Positions 21,769 to 32,059 of a DNA stretch of 64,000 nt are shown here, piece by piece. The stretch's first letter is position 1. The number at the start of each line of letters is the position of its first letter. The stretch spans positions 94,165,221 through 94,229,220 of the forward strand of contig OY757021.1 in NCBI GenBank assembly GCA_963580285.1, given 5' to 3'. Position numbers and translations under genes: made by a program. The DNA is from Lucinisca nassula. Taxonomy: Eukaryota; Mollusca; Bivalvia; Lucinida; Lucinidae. The notes beneath the pieces were generated by a model. That model had not been told where the DNA came from, did no database searches, and saw nothing but the letters and a program-made list of their open reading frames with translations.

Positions 21769-22827
21769 AGCCAGCGCACGACAAAACCTCAAATATGACA
21801 TTTGCACCCAACAAAGACTCAGATCAGCCTGCGCATCCGCGCTGTCTGATCAGAGTCTTGGTTGTTCACTCAAAGGTTAGCTAAGGGCCCAATGCTTCTT
21901 CATGCAGCAAGAGAAGTCTCTAGTTAGACTATATATACTGACCGGAAATAGAAACTATAAACTTTTAAATTGTCTCGCCTGACAAAACAAGTGAATAATT
22001 TAATTAAAAATTACTTATTAAGGATTTGACTAACTATACACACGAATCCTGTAACAATCTAAAGAAAATCTGGTGTTCAAAATAAAAGTTTTTGGGGAAA
22101 ATGTAAAAAAGTGCATTTTTCAAAAAATCTGTTTGTAATTGAATTTTGACTTCAATTGTTTTCCGTATAGGAAATAAGTTAAAAGCAAGGAATAAAAAAA
22201 TAACATAAAATCTAAAAATTATCGAGAAACAAACGTTTTATTGAAATCTCAAAAACTGCTTTTCTTCAGTGAAATTTTCCAAATAATGTTGCAAGCCAAA
22301 AATCGACCCAAAAGTGTCTTCAATAGTTTTAGCATCTTCAGCTGTGTCTTAATTATTGTTTAAAACAAAATCCGCAATCAGAAATGCCACACTTTTCGCC
22401 CACTTCCGGTGGTTTGGTCCAATATTTAAAGGTCGATAACTTTTCAACCATTGTGTAAATTTTCATTTTGTAAACAATATTCCCAACGTTAGGTGATGAG
22501 TAATAACTGGTAAAAATGGGAATCACATTCGCGACACAAAATGTTTGACTCAATGGAAACTTGAACAGCAACATTTTAACCCTTGCTTTGAACCTGTGGC
22601 TTTACCCGTTAAATCGTAGCTATCATTAAACATTTTATTGGATAAAGCAGACATGCCACTGATGATAATTTACTTAATTGGGATTCAAATTTCAATAAAA
22701 TGTTTTGCCAGTGACAATTTAAAAATGAGTGTATAGTTTCTATTTTTGGTGAGTATAGATGCATAGGCTGATCTGAGTCTTCGTCGGGCGCACATATCTT
22801 ATTGTAGCTTTTGTCTTGCGCTGGCTC
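21769..22827. mobile_element. TIR element M3, copy 1, with nested insertion
   Basis: Inverted ends AGCCAGCGCACGACAAAA and TTTTGTCTTGCGCTGGCT. The left part holds the hairpin module (ACTCAGATCAG...CTGATCAGAGT, 21804-21860). A second element interrupts it at about 21930-22757; without that it would be about 230 bases, like copy 2 at 28235. Confidence 0.7.
21930..22757. mobile_element. Nested TIR element inside M3
   Basis: The ends TATACTGACCGGAAATAGAA and the inverse of TTCTATTTTTGGTGAGTATA, both next to TA, bound about 830 bases of AT-rich sequence. There is no transposase frame. The TA flank suggests a Tc1/mariner-type element. Confidence 0.5.
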
Positions 22828-23129
22828 ATATTATAAGAGCTTGGTTTATAATTATGACCAATGGGCTATGTCATGCCCCAAGACAGTTTACAATCATCTA
22901 CTCGCATATCTCCCGCCTCCATGCCCAGGAAATCCTTGGCTGTGTCCAAAGAATCAATCTTTGTCAAATTCCATGCTGCTACATAATAATGTCATATCAT
23001 GTCACATACAAGCACTGCATCATGCCCAGCCACTACATTTACATCAAGCAAGTGCCATAACACTGTCAAAAAGGAATTCAAAGTGAAGGTGGTGCATCAG
23101 TCTTTCCCTAAATAAAGTTGACATGAATA

Positions 23130-23640
23130 CATGACTGAGATGACTACTTTCAATGTTCAAAGGGTCATAGCTCCAAAAGAAAGTAAACCAGAATTACAGT
23201 TCCTATTTTCTGCAGAACCCCACATGGTGTTTAATCTTTGTGTGAAGCTAATGGAAAATATCTCCTGTTTACAGAGTAGATACAAGTATATCACGATTTG
23301 CTCATGTGAAAGGGTGCAGACAAGCCATTCCTGGCCCAAAACTGACGGTTTTTGGGGGTCTGTGACCGTGAAAATAAGGTCAAGGTTATCAAAAGCAAAC
23401 CAAATCTTTGGTCAGTTGCAATGATATATTGTACCAAGTTTGACCAAATTTCATTGATTTGTTCATGAGATAGGGTGCAGCTACGGCATTAAAATTGACA
23501 GTTTTTGTGGGCCTGTAACCTTGAAATTAAGGTCAAGGTCATCCAAATCTAATGGCTGTTTTCCCCAATCCTAGTGATGTAACCATGCAAGTTTAGTCAG
23601 AATCTATTGATAGGTTCAGGAAATATAGTGCAAGTATAGA
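23130..23640 (+). repeat. Degenerate tandem repeat with AGGTCA blocks
   Basis: Two to three units of about 170 bases, each with a CTGTGACC or CTGTAACC, TGAAAATAAGGTCAAGGTTA-type core and TTGCTCATGTGAAAGGGTGC-type block. Probably a core remnant of a Helentron-like element; the ends are not visible. Confidence 0.5.
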
Positions 23641-24420
23641 GAATTTTAACTCTGTCTCTCTACAAAGATTGATCTTGTGGACACAAGCTTTGATGATCTG
23701 ACATTGTCCAATTCTACAAAGTCTGATCATGTGAACACAAGCTTGGAGAATATGACATTGTCTAATCCTACAAGGATTGGTTGTGTGAACACAAGCTTAG
23801 AATCTGACATTGTCCAATTCTACAAAGATTGATCTTGTGGATACAAGCTTAAAGAGAATCTGACTGTCTAATTCTGCAAATACAGATAATGTGAACACAA
23901 GCTTAGAGAATTAGTCATTGTCCAGTTCAACAAAGATTAATTGTGTGAACACAAGCTTAAGAGAATCTGACATTGTCCATTTATACAAAGATTGATTTTA
24001 TAGACAGAAGCTTTAGAGAATCTGACATTGTCCATTTCTACAAAGATTGATCTTGTGGACACAAGCTTTAAAGAATCTGACATTGTACAATTCAACAAAG
24101 ATCTATTGTATGAATACAAGCTTACAGAAACTGACATTGTCCAATTCCACAAAGACTGATCCTTATGGACCCAAGCTTTAGAGAATCTGACATTGTACAA
24201 TTCTACAAAGATAGACCTTGTAGACACAAGCTTTATAGAATCTCACATTGTCCATCTCTTGTGGACACAGGGTTTAGAGAGTCTGACATTGACCAACCCA
24301 TGAAGATTTACCGTATGGACACAAGCTTTAATGAATGTGACAACCCATAAAAATTGAGGCTTTAGAGAATCTCACATATTTATTGTTCAATTCTACAAAA
24401 ATTGACCATGTGGACACAGG
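23640..24420. repeat. Minisatellite, about 59-base unit, some 13 units
   Basis: The unit contains ACAAGCTTTAGAGAATCTGA and CATTGTCCAATTCTACAAAG with GATTGATCTTGTGGAC. It is intronic and ends about 25 bases from the donor site of the 24444-24561 exon. Confidence 0.85.
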
Positions 24421-24443
24421 TTTAGTGCTAAAACTATACTTAC

Positions 24444-24561
24444 GTGTTATGAGAACTTGCAATATAATAATGACTTAGAGGCTGTGTCATATCCTGACAA
24501 ACTTTATGATGCTCAGCATCAAAAATATCACATTCTTCGGACAGCAGATAGTAGGTAAAAC
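24444..24561 (-). CDS. PLCD: Phosphoinositide phospholipase C, EF-hand/X-domain junction exon (SSHNT)
   Basis: The acceptor CACTTCCAG stands above 24561 and the donor GTAAGT at 24443-24438. The exon encodes (G)[18 protein letters not shown], then [20 protein letters not shown] and a split threonine. GFxxYL-S is the usual end of the EF-hand region, and QDMxQPLSHYxIxSSHNTYL opens the X domain; H and N of SSHNT are the first catalytic histidine and a calcium ligand. It is the most upstream exon found, so the PH and most EF-hand coding sequence should lie further right or beyond the window; I searched to about 35 kb by eye without success. Confidence 0.9.
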
Positions 24562-24721
24562 CTGGAAGTGGAAGAAAAACTGACACTATAGTCATAGTAA
24601 GCCTAATATTCAAATATGACAATGCTTGTCAACCCTTTCATGTCACACTCTGCCAGCCACTTAATCCAAACAGAATATTTCCTTGGCAGGCTGACACCTT
24701 TTAACTAATTGACTAATACAA

Positions 24722-24953
24722 TTTAACCCATTTAGTACCAAAAAACCCCAAACGGGTACCCTGGCAAACAGTGAAGGCCCAGATCAGACGCTGCAGAACG
24801 CGGCGTTTGATCAGGGCCTCCACTGTTTGAAAAAAGTTCAGCCGTTTCCCAAATAAATTTTGACGAAAACACAACCCAACACCCCTAAATTTTGAAATGA
24901 ACTCCTGCTATATATAAGGAGGAAGTTTCCATTTGGTACAAAAAGGGTTAAAG
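24722..24953. mobile_element. TTAA-flanked MITE M2
   Basis: The ends TTAACCCATTTAGTACC and GGTACAAAAAGGGTTAA are inverted, again with TTAA. The hairpin module is at 24766-24832 (GGCAAACAGTG...CACTGTTTG). A related copy is at 28477-28693. Confidence 0.75.
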
Positions 24954-25199
24954 AAACTTTGAAATTATAACAGAATTTGGTATACGTTACTTTGTGTCTA
25001 TCTATGCCCTGATGCTGTACAATATGCAAGTGATGCTTAGGTGATCATGAATAGCTTATGTGTTTTTTTGTTTGATTTTTTTTTTAGCAGTTTAACCGAT
25101 TTTAGACTGGAAACTCCTTAAACTAGCTTAAAATGGACTTTAGCAAAATATAGTGAATATCTTATATATCTTATAATCATGATCTTAGGTATTGGGACA

Positions 25200-25595
25200 G
25201 ACAGGTCTTACCTAGCAAACAGTGAAGGAGCAGTCTGATCAGGGTCTACACTGTTTGCCATTCTGTCTGCACTTTTTGGACTCCTTGCTGGATCGTGAAA
25301 CAATTTTGTTAAATTTCAGGAGTCAGAATTGTAAGGATTTTTACGGTATTCTATCAGATCTTCGTGAATTCTACAGATAATATGCTTTGTCTGGAAGTCC
25401 TATTACCATGCATGCTTTATCTACAATACCTAAGTTTGTATGTGCAGCACTTGCATATCAATGACAAGTCTTCACTACTCCACAGAAAAATTGTTTATCA
25501 CCCTCTTTAGTAACTTGGATTTTAGCAAAAATCTATTTTAGATGAGAACCCTTGAATGAGACATTGGCAAACAGTTGAGACCCAGATCAGTTGCT
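25200..25595. repeat. Hairpin-module copies
   Basis: A module with GCAAACAGTGAAGG and TCTACACTGTTTGCC at 25206-25262 and a half copy at 25563-25600. These are probably decayed M2-type MITEs. Confidence 0.5.
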
Positions 25596-25815
25596 GCAGT
25601 TTTATCGTTTGCTAAAAGATTTCTATAAATAGTTCAACATGACATCCCTAAATTTTGAAATGGACTCTTACAATACCATAGGGAGAAAGAGTCTACAAAG
25701 CTTAAAATGGGTTCAGATACGGCATTTGATGCAATAATTATTGCAATAGAAGAAGTTCTAAAGATAAACAATTTTTTCTCTGGAGTTTTCATATATCTTT
25801 GTCATAGATATACAA

Positions 25816-27832
25816 ACAAGAGGCCCATGGGCCACTATGCTCACCAGAGCTCAGGTGGGCACTGCCCAATGGCAGCCATGTATTTTAACATGATATCATT
25901 TTAATCCACCAAATGAACCCCCATGTCCAAATGAGCACCCATGTGGACTCAGTATCTGTAACATTAGGCCTTTTATGAAGTAGAGGGGGTGGGGCATGGA
26001 CCCAATGGAGCCCTGGTTGGTATCACTAAATGCGTCTTAGCATAAGGAACAAGAATATATACGGTTTAGCAGTGGGGATCTGTAAGGCCTCTTAAGTGGT
26101 GGAGGGGTTGGGGCATGCCCTGTTGATCCAAGGAAAGCCCAAGATTGTTGTCCCTAAATGTGTCTTATCATAAGGACCAAGTATATATATGGTTTAGGGG
26201 TTGGAATCTGAACGGTTTCTGAGATTTGAGGCCCTTTTATGAAGTGGAAAGGATAGGAATGGCCCTGTGGACCCCTCTACAGTAGGTGTGCTAATAATAA
26301 GGAACAAGAACATATATGATTATGGGGTGGGGATTTGAATGGCTTCTGAAATATAAAGCCTTTTATGAAGTGGAAGGGTGGGGCACATTGCCTCAGCACA
26401 AAGAGACCCCCAGGTTGGTGTGATTGAACGGGTCTTATCATAAGGAACAAGTATATGGTTTAGGGGTGGGGATCTGATCTATTTCTGAGATATATGGCTT
26501 TTAATGAAGTAAAGCGATGGGCATGGCCTGGGCATGCCACAGGGACTCCCAAGCTGGTGTCACTGAATGCGTCTTATCATAAGGAAGATGAATATATATG
26601 GTTTAGGGTGGGGCTAAGAACAGTTTCTGAGATATAAGGCCTTTTGTGAAGTGGAGGGGTGGGGCAAGGCCCCAGGAGACTCCCAGGTTGGTTTCAATGA
26701 ATGTGTCTTATCATAAGAAACAAGAATATATATGGTTTAGAGGGTAGCCATCTGTAGGGTTTCCGAGATATTGTGAGATTATAAAATGGAGAAGGTGGGG
26801 CATGGCCCCAGCACATCCCTGGGAACCCCCAGGTTGGTATCACTGATGAGGCATGGCCCCAGCACATCCCTGGGGACCCCCAGGTTAGTATCACTGAATG
26901 CGTCTTATCATAATGAACAAGAATATATATGGTTTAGGGGTGAGGATCTTAACGGTTTCTGAGATATATGGCCTTTTGTGAAGTGAAGGGGTGGGGCAAG
27001 GCCCCGGCCCATCCCTGAGGACCCCCAGGTTGGTGTCAATGAATGTGTCTTATCATAAGGATCAAGAATATATATGGTTTAGGGGCGGGGATCTGTAAGG
27101 TTTCTGAGATATTGGGCCTTTTATGAAATGGAGGGGGTGGGGCATGGCCCCCAACACATCCTGGGGACTCCCAGGTTGATGTCACTGAATGGGTCTTATC
27201 ATAAGGAACAAGAATATATATGGTTTAGGGGTGGGGATCTGAATGGTTTCCAAGATATTGGGCCTTTTATTAAGTGGATGGGGTGGGGCATGGCCTCGGC
27301 GCATCCCTGAGGACCCCTAGGTTGGTGTCACTGAATGCATCTTATCAATAGGAACAAGAATATAATTATATGGTTTAGGGGTCGAGATCTGAATGGTTTC
27401 TGTGATATATGGCCTTTTATGAAGTGGAGGGAGTGGGGCATGGCCCCAGCACAACCTGGGAGACTTTCTGGTTGGCATAAAAGCATATGGCTGAGAGAAG
27501 TTTACTCAAGAAACATTTCTATAAAAGTTTTGTCAAAATATCTGCAATGACTTGGCAGTAAATGCCATTTTTCAATTTTCCCCATTATAAGTCTATGGAA
27601 ACTCTAAGTTGCCATAGCAACCAAACTAATGAGCCGATTTTCATAAAAAACACAAACTTTCAATCCCCCATCCCAAGGATGCTACAGATAAAATTTGGGC
27701 CCAATCGGCCCAGTGGCTTCAGAGGAGAAGATGTTTAAAAGTGTTGACGTCACACGACGACGCAGACGCAGATGCCGACGGACAACTACCTATCCTATAA
27801 GCTCCCCCGGAGCCTTCGGCTCTGGTGAGCTA
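25816..27832 (+). mobile_element. Helentron-like element HL5, copy 1
   Basis: It starts ACAAGAGGCCCATGGGCC (5' hairpin), then GCTCACCAGAGC; it ends GGAGCCTTCGGCTCTGGTGAGC and TA. The core is about a dozen units of roughly 135-145 bases with GTGGGGCATGGCCCCAGC and TTATCATAAGGAACAAGAAT. A GACG-rich stretch (27745-27785) precedes the 3' hairpin. The flanks are A and A. Confidence 0.8.
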
Positions 27833-28027
27833 ATAAAGGGCTCAGAGGACTAGTTAGGTCGGAGAGAGGTGTCTTCAGCTCTCAATTCACTATTACTTAG
27901 ATCCTGATCAGGAGCCACTATTCTAATGTGTTTCAGTTTTTCCATTAATGGCATGCTAGGTGTTAATGGTCAAGTACTCTTAAACAACAGGATGGCCATT
28001 AACATATTTACCATATGTATTCAGACT

Positions 28028-28110
28028 GACAGGCCTGAGCAAACAGTATAGACCCTGATGAGATGCCGCAGAATGCGGCATCTCACCAGGATCTATACTG
28101 TTTGCCATTC
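28028..28110. repeat. Hairpin module, well preserved
   Basis: Arms AAACAGTATAGACCCTGATG and their inverse form a strong palindrome with centre ATGCCGCAGAATGCGGCAT. Confidence 0.65.
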
Positions 28111-28234
28111 ACCCGGCTATTCTCAGACACAATACCAGGTAGTTAATTGTACTTATTCAAATTTTAGAACAAGTATGGTAAGGAGTCAAGGTGTCCAAAT
28201 ATTTAGGGTAAATAGGGTAGTTCCTGACTAAATA

Positions 28235-28466
28235 AGCCAGCGCACGACAAAATCTACAAAAAGACCAGGACAATCAGCTAAGACTCAGATCAGCCTGCAC
28301 ATCTGTGCAGTCTGATCAGAGTCTTCGCTGTTCGCATGAGCCTTCTCTTCTATTCTATAGCCTCTGGGCTATTCATAGGGCAACACGAGGCTGAACTGAC
28401 GGGCCGGCTGAACTGAATCTTCAACCATAGAACGGGTCTTATTGTAGGTTTTGTCATGCGCCGGCT
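28235..28466. mobile_element. TIR element M3, copy 2
   Basis: A compact 232-base copy: AGCCAGCGCACGACAAAATC at the left and the inverse of GTTTTGTCATGCGCCGGCT at the right, with the hairpin module at 28263-28330. Confidence 0.75.
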
Positions 28467-28476
28467 GAAAGCGCTT

Positions 28477-28693
28477 TAACTCGTTTTATACAGGAAACCC
28501 CAACACAGGACAATGGCAAACAGTGCAGGACCAGATCAGATATTCTGTGCCATCTGATCAGGGCCTTCACTGATTTCAAAAGGTTCAACCATTTTCTAAT
28601 AAATTACTAATATAACAGCCCTAAATTTCAAAATGAAATCCTATTAGATATAAGGTAGAAGACTCTTAACCCATTTCAGTACAAAAAGGGTTA
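28477..28693. mobile_element. TTAA-flanked MITE M2, copy 2
   Basis: The left TTTAACTCGTTTTATAC and right GTACAAAAAGGGTTAA match the M2 ends; the hairpin module is at 28509-28577. Confidence 0.65.
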
Positions 28694-29294
28694 AGTCAAT
28701 GTCTTCATTAATGGAATGAAGAGCCATGACAGGATAACACAGCTTGACTATTTTCATCATGTCAACAATGAGGCATTTTAAAGGACAAAAGTGTGTGACA
28801 AGTATAACCTTACATGTATACACATGATGGTTCTAAAATCATAAAACTACTGATAAAGGGTGACAAAAATAGATTTACAGAGTTGATTCTCTTGACACAT
28901 GCTTATTTAGCTGTCTTTAGTTTTTACTCATTTTGGCTGTCTATATCATGTCAGAGATCATCTCAAGACTCTCCCCTCTGCTGTACAGCCACCTTCTTTA
29001 AGCAGCCAGTTTTGGAGTTTCCCCTGGGTGGTTGCTTAATGGAGGTTGCACTGTACTGGTATGTAACTTATTTAGGGAAAATATTCAACACCAACTGACA
29101 CACCACAAGTTCTTTATAACACTATTAAAAGGGTCCAAAGCAGAAACCGCATTAGTTAAACAACCATGTTATATCCAAACAAAAAGGTATAGATTATAGA
29201 GAAAAATGACCATTTATGGTTGTTTTTCTATATAATCAATACAGTTTTGGGATCCATCTTGAAATAGTGTTATATCCAAATATGTTATTTTTTT

Positions 29295-29446
29295 GTTAGA
29301 TTTGAGGTTTAACGTCCCCATCAACACTGTATAGGTCATTTTGGAGACGTTGCTTCTAATTTTGTGGGACTTTTACCCGACATTGAGATGAAATGACATC
29401 CCATGAAACCAATAGGGTTTATAAGCATGGACGTCTGACTTTACAC
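29295..29446 (-). mobile_element. SINE S3, truncated copy
   Basis: The tail and middle are present (GAGGTTTAACGTCCCC...GGGACTTTTACCCGACA on the plus strand); the 5' half is missing after GCATGGACG. Confidence 0.75.
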
Positions 29447-30080
29447 CTCAAGATTAGCTTGCTTACAGAAAACATTCCTTGAGTACATTATGAAGTTCTG
29501 TCCATGAATATGCTGACTACAAACATGTCACTACAACACATGGCAAAAACTGGAAAACCAAGAGAAAAAAACAGACGACCATCTGTTGCAGAGCTTGGCA
29601 TCTAAGCGACAGTGATGAGAAACCAAATGTTTAAGAAACAGGGTTTAATGTATGCTCTACCAGGTTATTTTGTTTATAATTAGTCCTTTTCAATATTTCA
29701 CCTGTCTCATGCAGTTCATTAATTAAAATCAGAGGTGGGTGGAAACTGGAGTATGCTGAGAAAAACCATCAGACAGGTCTACCTATGTACAGACCTCCCA
29801 TATCATGGGAGGAAAAGTTTTCAATCTAAACATTGCAAGAATTACTAAATTTAAAAGGCCAAAATTACAATATCCTGTTTCAAGTTTATAACATGTGCAT
29901 CAATTTCCTAACGGAAACTGTTCTGTGGAAATGAATTCACAAAGAGGGGAGGAAACTCTATCAAGAATGCATTTATTTCTGTCTACCTTATCAGTAGGGG
30001 TCTATTCAGCTGCAAATTCTTTCCTTTAAGAGTAGACCTCTTTTTTCAGAGGGTCAAAATGTATAAGAAGCCAACCTCGG
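29447..30080. other. No recognisable gene
   Basis: AT-rich sequence without an exon or repeat I can support. Confidence 0.4.
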
Positions 30081-30336
30081 GCCTGTTGTTCAAAACTAAC
30101 GATGCCGTTAGTTAACATACCCCATTAAAACTTTGATCATTTAATATGGCAAAAATGTCAATATTTTTGCTGAAAAAATGTGAGCAGCTTTTGCAAATGC
30201 AAAAGCTGCTCACATTTTTCAGCAAAAATACCAAACCAAAATACCAAAATTTTAGATATTGTACTTGCTAGAACAGTTAACAAAGTGGCCACTAATGAGC
30301 TCGTTAAGCTAATGCTGCTTTGAACAACTGGTCCCT
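30081..30336. mobile_element. Small TIR element M5 with perfect central hairpin
   Basis: Inverted ends GGGCCTGTTGTTCAAA and the inverse of TTTGAACAACTGGTCCC. In the middle (30157-30228) is a nearly perfect palindrome with about 32-base arms containing TGTGAGCAGCTTTTGCA. Confidence 0.65.
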
Positions 30337-30510
30337 GGACATCAAGACAGTTGTCTCACCTATTTTCAACTGAATGGCAGTTTCCTCACTTTGTATAGGA
30401 GGAGTCCATTTCAAAACTGAGGGGGCATCAGATAAACCCAATGTATACTGGTGGACTCTTCCATTGTTATATATTAGACATGTCCATTTGTCATTTATCA
30501 TTGTTATATA

Positions 30511-30797
30511 CTAGTCCATCACGTGAACAAGTCCGTGAAATGAACACCTCTTTACACCGCACTTTATATAGAGAAAACTGGGGTTTACGGGGGTAAATAA
30601 TACTTTTCTTATTTCTGCTCAAAAACACAGGTTGTGGGTACTCCTTAGAACCACCTCAGTGAGGCGGTTCTAACGAGCACCCTCAACCTATGTTTTGAGC
30701 ATTTATAACAAAATTATCAAGGATTTTCATCAGAAAAGTAGCCATTTTGGAGATGTGAAAAATGCACTATGTCGCACGCGTATGTTATCGTAATGCA
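30511..30797 (+). mobile_element. M4 hairpin MITE, full copy
   Basis: It starts CATCACGTGAACAAGTCCGT and ends ATGTTATCGTAATG. The centre (30640-30692) has arms around GGTACTCCTTAGAACC and GGTTCTAACGAGCACC. Confidence 0.75.
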
Positions 30798-30869
30798 TGT
30801 CCATATGTCATTTAAGGAGTGTAAGGTGACTCCAGTCTATATTTTCAATTTTAATCTATGTTGCATGGA

Positions 30870-31720
30870 AAATCCTGTTAGCAAACAGTACAGGCCCTGA
30901 TCAGATGCCCCATTCTGCAGCGTATGGTCTGGGTCTGCATTTTTGGCAAGGTACCCCTTTACGGGTTTCCCGCCTGAAATGGGTTAAAGTTAAGCATAGA
31001 TGAGTTTTTTTTCCTTGATCAGACGCCACACTCTGAGACATCTGATCTAGGCCTGAACAGTTATATGCGGTTTCCCATCTGAAATGGGTAAATGGCAGAA
31101 AATGTCAAGTTCATCCATACACTTTAACAGTTGCAATGCTCTCGAATACAGAGGCATACCACATTTTTCATAACACTAATACTGAGATGCAGAACAAAAT
31201 CCCAAATGAGAATTTAAAGACTGCTCCACAAATCCACCCCAGATTATGAGAACAGACACAATTTGACTTTGGTGTACTATGGACCTGGAAGGCAATTTTT
31301 TCCTGAGAATACCTGGTAATTAAGAATTCACAGTCATTTTTAAGTGCAACACATTTGCAGTTAAGCAATTTGCAAAGTTAAGCAGACTGCCTGGTGTGAC
31401 CTATTCACTAATTAAATTAAGTAATGATTACATGGCAGCATGCTATGGAAGCATGCTGATTACATTCATTATGTAATAACTCTGCCATGCTTTCTTTCAT
31501 ACTTTTTTGCATTATAAATGGAAAACTTGAAGAACTCAATATTAACTATAAAACGTGGAATGCTTACACCCCGGGATACTTTCTGCCAAACAATTTCAAG
31601 AACAGCTACCGTAATGAACCCAAGTATTGGGACAAATAGGTCTAAGCAAACAGTGCAGACCCAGATCAGACTGCTCCTGAAGGAGCAGTCTGATCAGCAT
31701 CTACACTGTTTGCTATTAGG
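30870..31720. repeat. Cluster of hairpin modules from decayed TTAA MITEs
   Basis: Modules at 30877-30955, about 31015-31070 and 31645-31715. The last is nearly perfect (GCAAACAGTGCAGACCCAG...CTACACTGTTTGC). GAAATGGGTTAAAG at 30977-30990 looks like an M2 end. A further inverted repeat around GGCAGCATGC lies at 31430-31495. Confidence 0.55.
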
Positions 31721-32059
31721 TTTGCACTTTTTGGACTTCTTATAGGATTGGGAAACAAATCTGTAAAGATTTAGGAGAATTACAAGGTGTCCGGATTTTT
31801 AGGGGTTTTACTGGGTATGTTTTTCTCTGGAAATGGGGTCTACTCCAAAAGGAAAGAATTTACTCCTTCAGCTGATTTCGGAGGGGAAGTTGGCAGTTTC
31901 TGGTGGAACTATACTGGTTAACCGCATGTGTATAAGCCTGCACAGGAAAAGTGTAACTAGGTGAATTGACCGGCTTGTTATGACATAAATAGTGTTGACT
32001 GGGCCATTCAACTACAAACAAACCCACAATCGCCATAACAAATAGGAGTCTACCCTTAA

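Noticed and set aside
30304..30501. 65-codon minus frame as a protein exon
   Set aside because: It spans the border of the small TIR element M5, and no splice sites or family support it.
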